64,000 bases of DNA. Origin: Pontederia crassipes (taxonomy: Eukaryota > Streptophyta > Magnoliopsida > Commelinales > Pontederiaceae). Made by a program: the position numbers and the translations under genes. Each line of letters starts with the position of its first letter. Position 1 is the first letter of the stretch. The notes under the pieces were generated by a model that did not search any database, was not told the origin of the DNA, and was given only the letters and a program-made list of their open reading frames with translations. The stretch lies in assembly GCA_030549335.1 (NCBI GenBank), contig CM060195.1, forward strand, positions 43,964,991 through 44,028,990. The letters run 5' to 3'. Shown one piece after another: positions 50,876-63,000 of this stretch.

Positions 50876-52075
50876 GGGTAAATGCAAAAGAAATTGAAGC
50901 ATGTTGTTCTTAGCCATATGAACAAAGTTTACATCCCAAGTTAATCATTATGCACACACAAACTTGTGCAAAATGAAAAAGGACCTAGGACTTTAGGATT
51001 AAGGATTGATGATGTCTGTACTATTCATTTTTTAGGTAATCTTCTTTATTAGTGAATGTTTTCTTTTATTCACCATTGTAGAAACTTTTTTTTCACAAGA
51101 TGATCCTTTACCACATAGTGGAATTTATTTGACAAATATTTTGAATCTCACTTCTGTAATGTTATAAAATATTTGAAAATGTTAATGTTTAAATCGTTAA
51201 TATTATATATCAGTAAGAATGTTTTTTGCTCTTCTCTAATATATCTAGATATAATCAATTGTCAAAATTTAATCAATGTATGGATTAATTAATTGTAAAA
51301 AGATAAAGACGATAAGATGCTACCGAGAATATATGCATGTGACTATGTTTGCATCCCTGCCTTATTTTGGTGTGATTAATTTCGTTGAATAACACTTTTA
51401 TGCTACACTAATTCTATATCTACAAAAGTGAAGCTTTTCGGCATAATATTTTAACAAAGTGTCTTTGAAAATTCAATATCTCTTTCAAGTGAACCCTACA
51501 TCAAAGAATAGAACATGGTCTTGTCCACAAAATAAATCAAAATAATATAATATATACAGACAATTATGAGGATAAGAATGATCATATAATGTGCACTAGA
51601 GCCTACTACTTTTTCTTAATTGATATGATCACCTTTAAAGTTAGAGTCAATTAAACAATGAGCCACAATCTAGATGAAATTACATGAGTAAATAAGTTCA
51701 TAGCACACATTTTGTGTAATTTGTACAAGGGATACACATATTCATATCAACATAGACATAGGAGCCATGACTTTTAATAATAAAATTTTGTTACACACAT
51801 GATCAGTATTCATTTATAAATGTTCCATATGTATGCATATAATCATTCCATATCTAAAAAGATTTATTTACATCTTATAGATCTACACCTTCATTAAAAT
51901 AACATTTAGTTCAATGTCGGTGTATATCTATGTGTAAATAATACGTTTTAGATAAGTTGCAAGTATATATGCATCGCAAAGAAATATTATTACATATACA
52001 CTTTATTTAAAGAAATTAACAACTCACATAAAAAGATTGATGTACATCATATAAATATATTAGTATTAGTACATC

Positions 52076-52078
<3 letters not shown>

Positions 52079-52109
<31 letters not shown>
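52079..52109. repeat. (TA)n microsatellite
   Basis: TA dinucleotide run. Confidence 0.9.
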
Positions 52110-52111
<2 letters not shown>

Positions 52112-53124
52112 GTAGTAGTACTAGTTCATTTATTTTTAAATGATTGAAAAATATGCATTTCAAAAGAAAAAGTTGTAAATCAGAACAAAAAAAATTAATT
52201 GTTCCTCCATATTGAAGTCAAAGAAGAATTCATATTTCAAAAATTAGTTTGGGACTGAGAGAAGGGTAGCATAAATTTGATCCTTCATAATTATTGTAGT
52301 AGCTCGAGAAGCTTCACATAATTGACAAATGCACATTGATATTTATCAAATACATTCTTTTAAAGGAATCTTAAAAGTTATGTATTAAGCCTAAGAGTTT
52401 GAGCACATAATCTCATGGAGGCAATCACTATGAGATGTAATTCCAAAGAATGCAAACAAATCAGCGTTTTGATTACAATTTTCACAAATGGACTTACATG
52501 TAAATTTACAAAAAGAAAAAATAATATTCGAGAGATGTTGTCCATAATTCTTTTTAGTCTTCAAGGAACTACATTTTTTTACAATTAATTGAATCGAAGT
52601 GAGTGAATTCACTAACAATCAACGTTTGTATATCAATTTTCTTCCACTTTATAAGTCATTATCCATGCTTCAACTTCCAAAACTAAGTGACAATGCAGCC
52701 TATGAGAATCTTAAACAAATGAAGTATTAGCCTAACAATATAGCATGCTCTGCTACTTTTCTAGGGCTCATAATCAAATCATCTCAGTTATATTTCAATT
52801 TGGATAGTGACAAAGGTTCCATATAGACTAATTGTTGTTCACAAGGGAGCAACCCTTAATGGTGTGATGGATATGTACCTCAAAGAATTAAGAAAAAAAA
52901 TATAAGTCATGTAGAAGAGATAGAGTACACGAGTCCTTTATTTAATCCAATCCCATTAGACCATGTGAACATATAAGAACTGAAAGCTAAACTTCTTTGA
53001 AACAAGTTCCATATTTGAGTCACAAGATCAACCAGAAATAAAGATGAAAGGTCAATTTCACAAAAGAACCATATAAAGTATAAAAAGACATTATAAATCA
53101 ATCAAATTTAAAAAGACATATTTC

Positions 53125-53171
53125 TATCCGTCGGAAATTGCCCGTCAGAAAATGACAATTTTCTTGCAGTG
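53125..53171. mobile_element. CACTA-like 3' terminus remnant
   Basis: ATCCGTCGGAAATTGCCCGTC followed by TTTTCTTGCAGTG resembles the subterminal motif and 3' end of the complete CACTA element at 25431-26869. No 5' partner was found within several kilobases, so this is an eroded end at best. Confidence 0.4.
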
Positions 53172-55043
53172 TTCTTGCAAAAGAAGTTGCATGATTTGCC
53201 AATTAATGAGGTGAACAACTTACATGTTGCCAAACTTGGATCGAAGAAATCATTAGTAATTTTCTCTAGATATTTAATGAATCCAAATATCTAACAAAGA
53301 TATTTATTGAACAAGAGAGTAATTCAGAAGAGTGCTCAAAGTAATTTTGATAAGTGTGATTTTACTATACTATTTTATTTGACATATGATTAATATTAAA
53401 GTTGCTATATGAAAGGGGAACTCTTGTGTACATTGAAAAAAAATAGAAGTTTATATGAATTCTCAGCATTTTTTTAATAATTTTATAGCTTAGAATTTAA
53501 GAAGGAGATAGATAGCAAAATTTTTGCAAGTAATATTTTCATTAGTTATTATTTTGTACTATTTGAATATGTCTCTAATCTTTTACAATTACTTTGTCGC
53601 ATCAATGTTGACAAAGAATCTATTTGTATATGTGACTAGTAAAAAAGTTATTTCATTTGAATGATTGTATTATGTGCATAGATACCTATGATTAAGAAAT
53701 GAAGATAATGCTTAAACAAGGTTGCAGGGATAGGGGAAAGAAGATTCCCATGTCTAGTACCCTTTTATTTTTTTTAAAATATTTAAAATATGAGCCATTG
53801 CTAGAACATGTGAATGTGATGGATTGCATGCAAATTTTGATTGAGACAATAATTTTGGAAGGAAGTTTCATAATAGTAAGGACATTAATAATAACATTCC
53901 AAAATTTCATGTCAAATGTCTTTTTTGTATCATTCTTGAGGATGATTTTTTCTTCTATCTTTTATCATAAAATGAACAATTTCTTGGGCTAAAGATATGT
54001 TGTCCTGTATAGTTTTGCTAGACACAAAAACATGTTGGACAAAATCTATAAGACCAAAAAATAATGCTTGACTTTGTTAACCAAGAATTTAGCTATAGAC
54101 ATATAAATGACATTATATATGGAAATAGACCTTCATAGAGACTAACTTATTATTATATTCTTTGAAATAAAAGTAAGAAGTGTGTTGGAAGACAAAAAAC
54201 TTAAGGATATGATTTGAAAGAATAGTTATATGTCTTTGATAACGTTCACACCTATGATGACCTAATAGTTGTTGTAAGATTTGTGTGAATAAATATTAAC
54301 AAATACTGTTTATTTCACAGTATATTGAAACATATAAGTCATAGCCTCTTAATATTATAAAAAAAATACTCTAGGACCTAAAAGTATTTCAAAAACATTA
54401 AAATAAATCCTTTCATTAAAAAAACGTAAGAAGAAAAATATATTAATATATTTTTTATATTAAGAATTATTCATTTTATCTTTTTTGCCTATCAATAGTC
54501 ATGCCCGAACAAGAAAAAAACACAAAATAATTCATTATATCCCTATGGAGGATAAGTTGTGACTAATTTGTTCAGGACGACGACCTCCTAGTCATATATG
54601 AATGGATCATGCACTCTAGAATTTATCAATATTTATCATTTAGGACTTGTTTGGATTGAGAGCTTTGAAGGAGTGGAGTATACATTCTATTTTGATAATT
54701 TTTTTATATTAGTTGGGAGGCATAGGATAGAGTAGCTAAGCTTTAATAACACCATATTTTCAATTCCACTAAATCGATGAAATGAGAAGGAATTAATAAT
54801 TTTAAACCAAATTATTCATTCTTTCTCCTTGTCTTTCTTCCTCTCTCTTTTCTCTTATCTCTACCGTTAATCTTGCTTATTGGTAAATAAATATTTTAAC
54901 AAAATAATTTTTACTCTATTTTTATTTCTCATATTTTATTTTTCTAAATATATGGACAAAATAGTTATAAATAATAAATAATATAATAAAATATAGGTCA
55001 AACAAAAATAGAAAATAAAAAAGAATTAAGTAATAAAGAACCA

Positions 55044-55231
55044 ACAACAACAACAACAAAGCCTTATCCCACTAGGTGGGGTCGGCTACATGGATCATAC
55101 GACGTCATTCCGCTCATTCGTTGATCCATGTTCATGAAATTCGACAGGGTTTTACGCTGGCTGTCGAGGCCTAACACAACCCTCATCCTTTATCCGGGCT
55201 TGGGACCGACTATAAAACATAGGCGGAGTTA
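55044..55231 (-). mobile_element. Au-type SINE, copy 1
   Basis: 188 bp, flanked by the 13-bp target duplication TAATAAAGAACCA (55031-55043 and 55232-55244). Read on the minus strand it has a tRNA-like 5' end with a B-box-like GGTCCCAAGCCC, the conserved body with CATGTAGCCGACCCCACCTA, and a (TTG)n 3' tail. These match the plant Au SINE family as I remember it. Confidence 0.88.
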
Positions 55232-55379
55232 TAATAAAGAACCATATGATAAATATTTATTAGTCATTAAATATTATAAATAGTTTAATATATAATAAAT
55301 GATAAAAATGAATTTTTCAAAAAAAAAACTTTTATTACCCCATTCCACATCTTTTATAGTTTATTGTATTTATATTTCA

Positions 55380-55930
55380 CAAACTCTCGAGTTTGAGATT
55401 TAAACTCTTACGAGTTCACGAGTTTAGCCATGAAATCGAGTCAACATGGAGTGGATTCGAACTTGGTGGTAAATTCAGATAGACTCTAGTGGACTCGAGT
55501 AAACTTGGATAAACTCGAGTAAACTCGGTAGAGTATACATGTAGAATCGTCAGATGTAAAAGTTAGACATTTAATCAAGATTTGAGGTCAAAATGAAATG
55601 AAAATAGCATTAAACGTTCATGATTTAACAACTTTGAACTCTTTAGATTTCAACATATGTTGCATCGAATTATATATTGTACTTGTAGAGTTTAATGAAT
55701 TGTTAAAAATAATGAATGGTTATGCAATTCAATATGAGTGAGTTGAAATATGACCAATAAACTCGTTAAATTTGAAACTAACATATAGAAATTCTTTTTT
55801 ACAAATATTTTACGACATATAATATTAAATATACAGATATAAAGTCACGTATATAAACTCTACGAGTTTACATTTTGAGTTTACGTCTCGAGTTTACGGG
55901 ACGTAACGAGTCAATATAAACTCTCGCGTT
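55380..55930. repeat. Array of GAGTTTA/TAAACTC motifs
   Basis: Dense direct and inverted copies of a short motif (ACTCGAGTAAACTCG, ACGAGTTTAC, CTCGAGTTTAC) at both ends of a 550-bp stretch, like subterminal repeats of a DNA transposon. No terminal motif could be fixed. Confidence 0.5.
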
Positions 55931-56330
55931 TGAAAACATTGCACCACATCATTTCATCCTACTCATCCATTAGTTATTAACCAGATAACTCTTGGGTCTA
56001 TTAGTTGGAGGTGAAAGAAGGGAAAGATAAAGGAGGAGAGCATTGTTTCTAATATCTCATTTTTCTTTTCTCTTCAAATTGGGATGGAAAGGAGGAAATA
56101 CATTTTCATATTTAGTTGTATATACTTAACATATAAATACATATATGAAAGATAAAATAATTTAAAGTTTTATTATTAAATATTCATTATCTTCCCTTTC
56201 CATAGCTCATGTCATTCAAATAAGGTTAAATACTCTCCATTTTCTTTCTTTCTCTTCTCGTCTTTTTTCTTTCCCCTTTTTTCTTTCCTTCCATTTGATA
56301 ACTTTTGAATCAAACATGCCCTAAGCTATC

Positions 56331-57040
56331 ATTCCAATAATGAATTAATTAATAATCTATTAAAATTGATGTGCTAATCATTTTTTAAAAAAACTTAATC
56401 GTTAGGAAGAGTAACATCAAATATTTTATATTCTTAACACGTATGAACCGGTGATAATTTTGAAACAATTAATGAATGAAAATACTTTTTAATAATAAGA
56501 CTTAAACTCTTGACATCGGTAATACTACGTTGAAATTGATATGCAATTATTTTTTTTCTAAAAGTTTAAACCGTCGAGAATAGCGACAGGAAGAATTTTA
56601 TATTCTTAACTTTATTGGATACGGGCCCCAAAAGAACTGGACAATGTATGCAAACCGAATGATTATGTGCGCGCGTACGTAAAGAAGCATTAACGAACGG
56701 TTAGCTCTCCCTTTTTGTTCTTATTTTTCTAATTGCTCTAAAGTCACCGACTACTCCGGGGCCAACGGTGCAGTGCCTAATTAAAAGTATGGATGTTTTT
56801 CCAACTCCGAACTTTTTAACAAACATTAAAGATGAGACAGACATGACTAAGCAGAGTTGCAGACCAATTAAAGTACAAGTTCATGTTCAATTAGCTGAGC
56901 GAGCCTTTATTACACAACGAGGAAGGAGACTCTCTCTCTCCTTAATTGTCAAAACACAATGAAAGAAAAAAGAAAAAAAAAAAGAAGAAAGGGAAATCTC
57001 ACTCCTCAACATTTTTTACTTGTTTGTTTATGCATGTATC
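56331..57040. other. Spacer 3' of the second CLE gene
   Basis: AT-rich, with A-rich low-complexity sequence near 56960-57000. No gene seen. Confidence 0.5.
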
Positions 57041-57292
57041 TTAAGGATGCAACGAATGGTGCTGCGGATCTGGTCCGCCGGGGCTCTGCCTCATGGACGC
57101 GCCGTAAGACGCAGCGCCGCTCTCCCTCCTCCTGTGGTCTCCTCCTCCGACAGCAACCAATTCAATATCTTCGGCTCTGCTCTCCAATGCCATGCGATCC
57201 ATAAGGCGGGCGCGGGCGTTTGCAGCGGAGGAAATCAGTATCAGTATCACGCATAAGAGAAGGCTCAACTGGAAGCTCTTAACGGCCACCAT
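57041..57292 (-). CDS. CLE: CLE signalling prepropeptide
   Basis: Intronless 83-codon frame. Residues 1-26 form a signal peptide (FQLSLLLCVILILISSAANA), followed by a charged variable region and the CLE motif RQSPGGPDPQHH at residues 68-79, then SLHP. The Ser-Pro at motif positions 3-4 and GGPDP core resemble the RLSPGGPDPRHH class of Arabidopsis CLE1-7. The predicted role is a secreted ligand for CLV1/BAM-type receptors. The C-terminal GGPDPQHHSL is shared with the CLE gene at 47642-47920, which lies in the same orientation about 9 kb away. It is more GC-rich than its surroundings. Confidence 0.92.
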   Translation of the reverse strand: MVAVKSFQLSLLLCVILILISSAANARARLMDRMALESRAEDIELVAVGGGDHRRRESGAASYGASMRQSPGGPDPQHHSLHP

Positions 57293-57390
57293 CGCTTCCT
57301 TCCCTTTTTCTGTTGATCCACTACCAGAAATTATCTGTACGATATCTGCACTGCTGCTGCTGCAACTTCTTCTTGCATATCTGAACCCAA

Positions 57391-57396
57391 TTTATA
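57391..57396 (-). promoter_or_regulatory. TATA box of the second CLE gene
   Basis: The minus strand reads CCTATAAATTGG here, about 100 bp upstream of the start codon at 57292. Confidence 0.65.
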
Positions 57397-58755
57397 GGCC
57401 CTGCGAGTTTCTCCTTTACACTAGTGGCGGCATGGCGTGTGCTTGTAATTTATGCAATAAATAGTGTACTTCTGAGCATATTATATTCACATATGTATAT
57501 CAAAGCTTCCAACCAGTTCTCTGATAAGTGTGTGCGATATGTAGAACGCAACTAAAACTTGTATGTGGTCTACCCTCAAAAGGTCCTAACGAAAGTACAT
57601 CATATGGCACTCACAAACTGCATGCATTCTCCGTATTATAATGCCTTATATTTTCTTTTCTGCAAGACGAGGTCCTTTGAACCAAATGCCTTTGCCGGGT
57701 CGTATCCATGTCTAACTCTTGCACATTGTTTGTTGCATGAGATCTCAAGTCCCAACGTGTGATCCAACGAGCCGCCTTACTGCTTCATTGACTAATAGCA
57801 CCATGCATTGTCCCATTAGTTACTGCTATGATGTGCTGAACGGGGATGTGTTACGTCACAAGAATCGAGAAAGAGGTGGGAAATCCTCCACTGTTTGTCA
57901 TTAGTTATGCACTAATATATCTTAAGTGTGCACTCAAGAAACTTATTTTGTGTCATTGCCAATCACGTTCTTCAATCTTCATGGTCTCCTATTGGTGTGT
58001 TTTATTTTTCATTTTTTTTCCTATGATCGCTTCGTCTCTTGTCCCAGCACGGGACAACTGACAATAATATATGGCATTTTTAACGAAAATATTTTACCTG
58101 CAAAAAATATGGGATTTAAGATCTTGTTTAAGTAGAAACAGCCTACTTACCACTTCAATCAATCCGAGAGTGATTGGCAGATGGTGCATAATGCTTGATT
58201 GGAGTGGCTGCCGTCACATGCAAAAGTTAAGGACAACTATGGTCCACTCCTATTGTATCAAGTTGTCTTGTGGTGTTTCATGTGTTTCCCACTCAAACAA
58301 GCCAGCTTTTTCTTATAACCAGTAGATCACTCTATATGCACCTCAATGAATTCACTGAATGGAGAATGTCAGCTTCCATGGTGAAAAGGATTCTGAGCAA
58401 ACATCCAATGAACTAGAGTGCTTAAAAGAGGGGTACTTTTAATTGGTTGATAAAACTATAAAGAAACTGACTATAATGCAATGAAGTAAGAAGATTGGGG
58501 TGGACTATCAAAGTTCTCGTTTAATCTGGTCTCAAATTCGATTTCCTTGTACACAATTTTTTTTTTCACTGAAACTCTCACATGATGTGTAACTCAAGGC
58601 GACACAAATAACAAATAAGTAAGATGAAAATTTAAATTTTTATCTAATCATTTCGAGTATGTATCAAAGAGAACCAATCGTAAATATAGAAATGAAAATA
58701 AATATCGTTTGCTTTTAAGTCTTAATCACACAATATTAAAACCTATTTTGTGAAG

Positions 58756-58756
<1 letters not shown>

Positions 58757-58793
<37 letters not shown>
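58757..58793. repeat. (TA)n microsatellite
   Basis: TA dinucleotide run. Confidence 0.9.
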
Positions 58794-58795
<2 letters not shown>

Positions 58796-59173
58796 TACAA
58801 CACATCTTTATTCTTACATTGTTCATAGGATTATGCTGTGCACACACGATTCTCTTCTCGGAGGACGCCAGCTCTAATACAAATGTAACATCAACAAAAG
58901 TCTAGGACAATGTTACAAGCTCCTTTTCTTTTATTAAAATATTATCGCACTATATCAAATGGGGCGAAGTGATAAATGACTCGTCATCGTTTAAGTAAGA
59001 TTTCAAATTCAAATCCATAAAAAAATTTTGTTCGAAATCTTAATTGTCAAATACACAACGTGAAGCGACCCTACCAAATCAATTGAACTTGATGATATAC
59101 CGACTGAATAATTATTAGCGTCACATAAATTGAATCATCAACATCCCTTTCTAAGACATGGAAAAATGACAAC

Positions 59174-59177
<4 letters not shown>

Positions 59178-59214
<37 letters not shown>
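59178..59214. repeat. (AT)n microsatellite
   Basis: AT dinucleotide run. Confidence 0.9.
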
Positions 59215-59219
<5 letters not shown>

Positions 59220-60047
59220 CGTCAGTTCCATGCTTAGTTCGATTTTGTATGAATCAATTTATAGGTCAATATACACCGAGTCCAACGACCACACCTCACA
59301 TTCGATGTCAAAACATACATTTTGGATTCTACTAATGAACTTGGAGTAGGTTATTTTAAACATCCCATACGTCATATCTGAGTAGTGTCTAATATATTAC
59401 AAGAAAGATGTCTAAGCTTTAGAAAAAAAGTTTGCAAATGAAATATTTTCTCCACCACAGCCGCAGCAAGGAGAGGTCCCATATCCAATAATAGCATTTT
59501 TTTCTTTTTATCCTGTCAGAAACAGCGAATTGGAATCAATCTTTGATGCACTAGGATGGCAATAAAGTCATGGATTGATAAGTTGTGATGCATCCATCAA
59601 ATACTTGTAAATCTCAGGTGGAGCTCACTTTGTCATCGCACATAGTAATAGTTAATAATCTTCCAAAAGAGTGTTGTCTGCAAATGTTCGCCACAGCCAA
59701 AGGCAAATGCATTTGTTGAATGGCCAAAGATAAAAGTGACCTGGAAGTTGGATGCAGCACAACTTGAAATGATGGCCCCAATTTACGCAAATGAGGGGAA
59801 CTGACAAAAGAACCAAAATAATATATAAGTGTCCCTCTTTTTCCACTAATGCAGTTGAAGTTCTTTGATGTACATTTCACTTGAACACATCCCTAATAGT
59901 AGCTTGATTTAGTATCACCAACATACTTATATGTGTTGATGTACAAATCTTACTGAACAACATTGCAACTGAGGCTCTTACGATGAACACAAGGATAAAT
60001 TTTAGAATATAATCTTTGTACGAGTACGAAGTAACAGCTAAGAAACA

Positions 60048-63000
60048 TCACTCTGGGAGCAGCGGTAACCTGGTCACACCATTTTGAGAATACAGTGAAT
60101 CATCAGAACTGCTAAAATCTTTGCTGTCAATGTCAATGATTTTATCAACCCGCTCAGCCACATTCTTCTGTTTAATGCCAGATTGAAAGGGAAGGACTCT
60201 TACACATACATTGGGTTCCTCGCCGACAATCTCCCATAGTAGCTTGTATCTCTCAATATGTTCTATCTGAATAGAAATGAGATTTGGTGGCCTGGGAAGT
60301 AGCTGAACAGGTTCTCCTCGGGGAATCACAACATGTTCAATGGCCAATCTTGCCTCCTGCCATGAATAATCAGATTCTATTACTCAATGCAAACACCATT
60401 AATGTGGACAGACAAAATCATGCACAATACGATGTCATTGTTTGAAAGAAAATATGATAAATAAAGTTCATCGGGATATCTTAGATATTCTACCTCTAGA
60501 GCATCAGCTTCTTGTGAGGAAACAATTCGATCTTCAGCTTCAAAAGCTCTAGATCCATTTGGGTGTTCAACTACTAGGGCGCGCATGGCCCTTATGATTT
60601 GAACCAATGAATTTGTCTGAGGAAGAAACATTTTACATCAATGACAACACAACATGAAAATAACTCCAAGAATACAGTGGTTTATACCTTAGTCACAAAG
60701 ATTGGTATCTCACGAGATCTCGCAACTGCATGAATATGAGGGTTCTTTTTGAGCTTTGATTGTAAAGCAAGAAATGCAGCAGCCTCACTCATATTATTAG
60801 TTATTTCAATAGTCCCGTCCATTCCTAGCTGTTTAAGTGCTTCCTGAACACTTGTCTCCATGATCTAGAACAACTGTTCAATTTATAAGTTTCAAAATAA
60901 ATCTCTCTACATCAACTATGCTCCATGTGCTTATCACAATACATGTTGATAAAAAGAATAATTATGCAAACAAAAACAAAAAAACAAGGTAATAATACTT
61001 AAAATCTAGTGATATACAACAAATATTTTTTCCAGATTACAAATGGAAGGCTCATGAGCCTAGTACAAAAAAAAAAAAATGAAAGATAACTTAAAAATAA
61101 GAGGACATATAAGTCTCATTGATGGAAATTGAACTAAGCATCAATGAATTGAGTGATGAGTCATTACATCACACCCTTGTTCCTGTCAATAAATGAGATT
61201 TTCATTCCTTTGTGAAAAAAATAACAGAACTTCAATTCTAATTTAAACTCACAAGTCACAATTGAAACTAGTAGTTCTTACATTGCTTAGAAGGACCTAA
61301 CATGCACTCATTGTAGCATTTGTTCCTTTCGAGATAAAATATGGCTAGATTAGTCTTTTCATCACTTAAGATAATATTGGCCCAAGAGAAATGATTATCT
61401 CCTCAAAAGATATAAGAATTGCATTCCTAGATCATACTAAACTTTATCATTATTGTATTAACAACAAGCAATCAAGAATGAGTCTACACGAGTATGATTT
61501 ACAGAAAGAAAAAAGAAATATACAACTTCATGAAAAGTATTATGTTATTTTCTGTTACTATGATGCAGGGAAAAAAGTCCTGAGCAAAAATACATTGGAT
61601 TTAAGCTTCTTTTAGGGATAATGAGATCTGAGCTACATAATACATTCAAGATCCTGAGGAAGAAGGCAATTGGATGAACAAGATGGAAGATCAAGCAAAA
61701 CAACCATTTTGAGGAAGAAGGAAGCTTCATGCTGGGATCATGAAATATGGAAAGAAAAAACCATGACACTTGTATCTTGCATGATCTATCATCTAATAGT
61801 AGGAGATGACATTTCTATTCCTTCCAAATTCATTTGTATCTTGATAAATGACACTTATAATATATTATCTTAAAATAAATAGAGCAGAATCATTGCATCA
61901 CTTGGAAACTATACACTCATACTTTTTTCCTCTAAAAAAATCATCTAATACATCAAAGTAGAGTAGGAATCACATTAGCTTTACTCTCTAATGTTTCTTA
62001 CATCTACTAGAGTTGTTCGAACAAAAAGACACTTAGGTGATTACCTAGTGCGTAATCAAGATAAACATAGAATATGATAGCATGATGGATGTTCCAATTA
62101 GCCAATTAGCTTATACAAGAGGATGAAATCGATCAATAGAAAGAAGAAAACAATGTAAAGAGAAGCATCTTTATAAAAGATCAACAACACAATCATTCTC
62201 ATGAAAGAAATACTCATACCAAGCTGAAGAGATGCACTAGTTCTTACCCCATAAACAAAGAGTTTGAATGCTTCCCTAACATCATGAGGCTTATCTGCTT
62301 GCCTTTGGATTTGTTTTGTTTGGGGATCAGAAACATCGTCAGACAATTTATCATCAAGTCTGACTGAATGATCATCAAACTTGACATTGTCTTGTTCCCA
62401 AGAGAAATGACTAGAAGAATACTCCATCCCAGATTGAAGATTCTCGTTGACATGTCCCGGAACCGACTTGCGAATTTCATAATTTGGAGATCGTCCTATG
62501 TTAAAAAAGACAACAAAGTCATGCTTGAACAGAGTAATTAAGGTACAAATCTGCTTCAACCAGGGTACACAATCTGTTGACTCTAGTGCCAATGATATCA
62601 TAATTGACTGGGAAACAATAAAAAGCAGCCGCTTCATTCAAAGTGAGACAATCTGCTGAATAAAGTGCAAAGTAAGGAGATAACCTGAAAGCAAAGCATC
62701 CACTGTTGATTCAAGAGATCGATGGACTCGTATTTCAGTCTTCGAGACAATTTCTGCACCACAAGTAAATGTTGTCGGTAACTCCGCCTATGTTTTACAG
62801 CCGGTCCCAAGCCCGGATAAAGGAGGAGGGTTGTGTTAGGCTCCGACAGCCAGCGTAAAATCCTGTCGAATCTTATGAACATGGATCAATGAATATATGT
62901 CATCGTATGATCCATGTAGCCGATCCCACCTAGTGGGATAAAGCTTTGTTGTTGTTGTTGTAAGTAAATGTTGACGGTCCTTTTCGTTCGCGTACTGTCT

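Larger units (their letters stand above)
47921..54649. other. AT-rich intergenic region, no gene seen
   Basis: Nearly 7 kb of AT-rich spacer. It holds microsatellites, one tandem duplication and a short CACTA-like 3' end (annotated separately). Open frames are short and unrecognised. Confidence 0.6.
54650..56330. mobile_element. Possible composite non-autonomous element
   Basis: TTAGGACTTGTTTGGATTGA near 54650 is a partial inverse of the right end TTGAATCAAACATGCCCTAA near 56310-56325. Inside lie the SINE at 55044 and a GAGTTTA-rich segment. The inverted match is imperfect and no target duplication is clear, so boundaries and class are tentative. Confidence 0.35.
57465..60047. other. Intergenic region
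   Basis: No gene seen. Contains two TA microsatellites. The part next to 60047 is likely 3' UTR of the Ycf45/SPD1-type gene. Confidence 0.55.

Noticed and set aside
62098-62637. 179-codon open frame as a separate gene
   Set aside because: Its middle part is an exon of the Ycf45/SPD1-type gene; both ends are intron read-through beyond clear splice sites.
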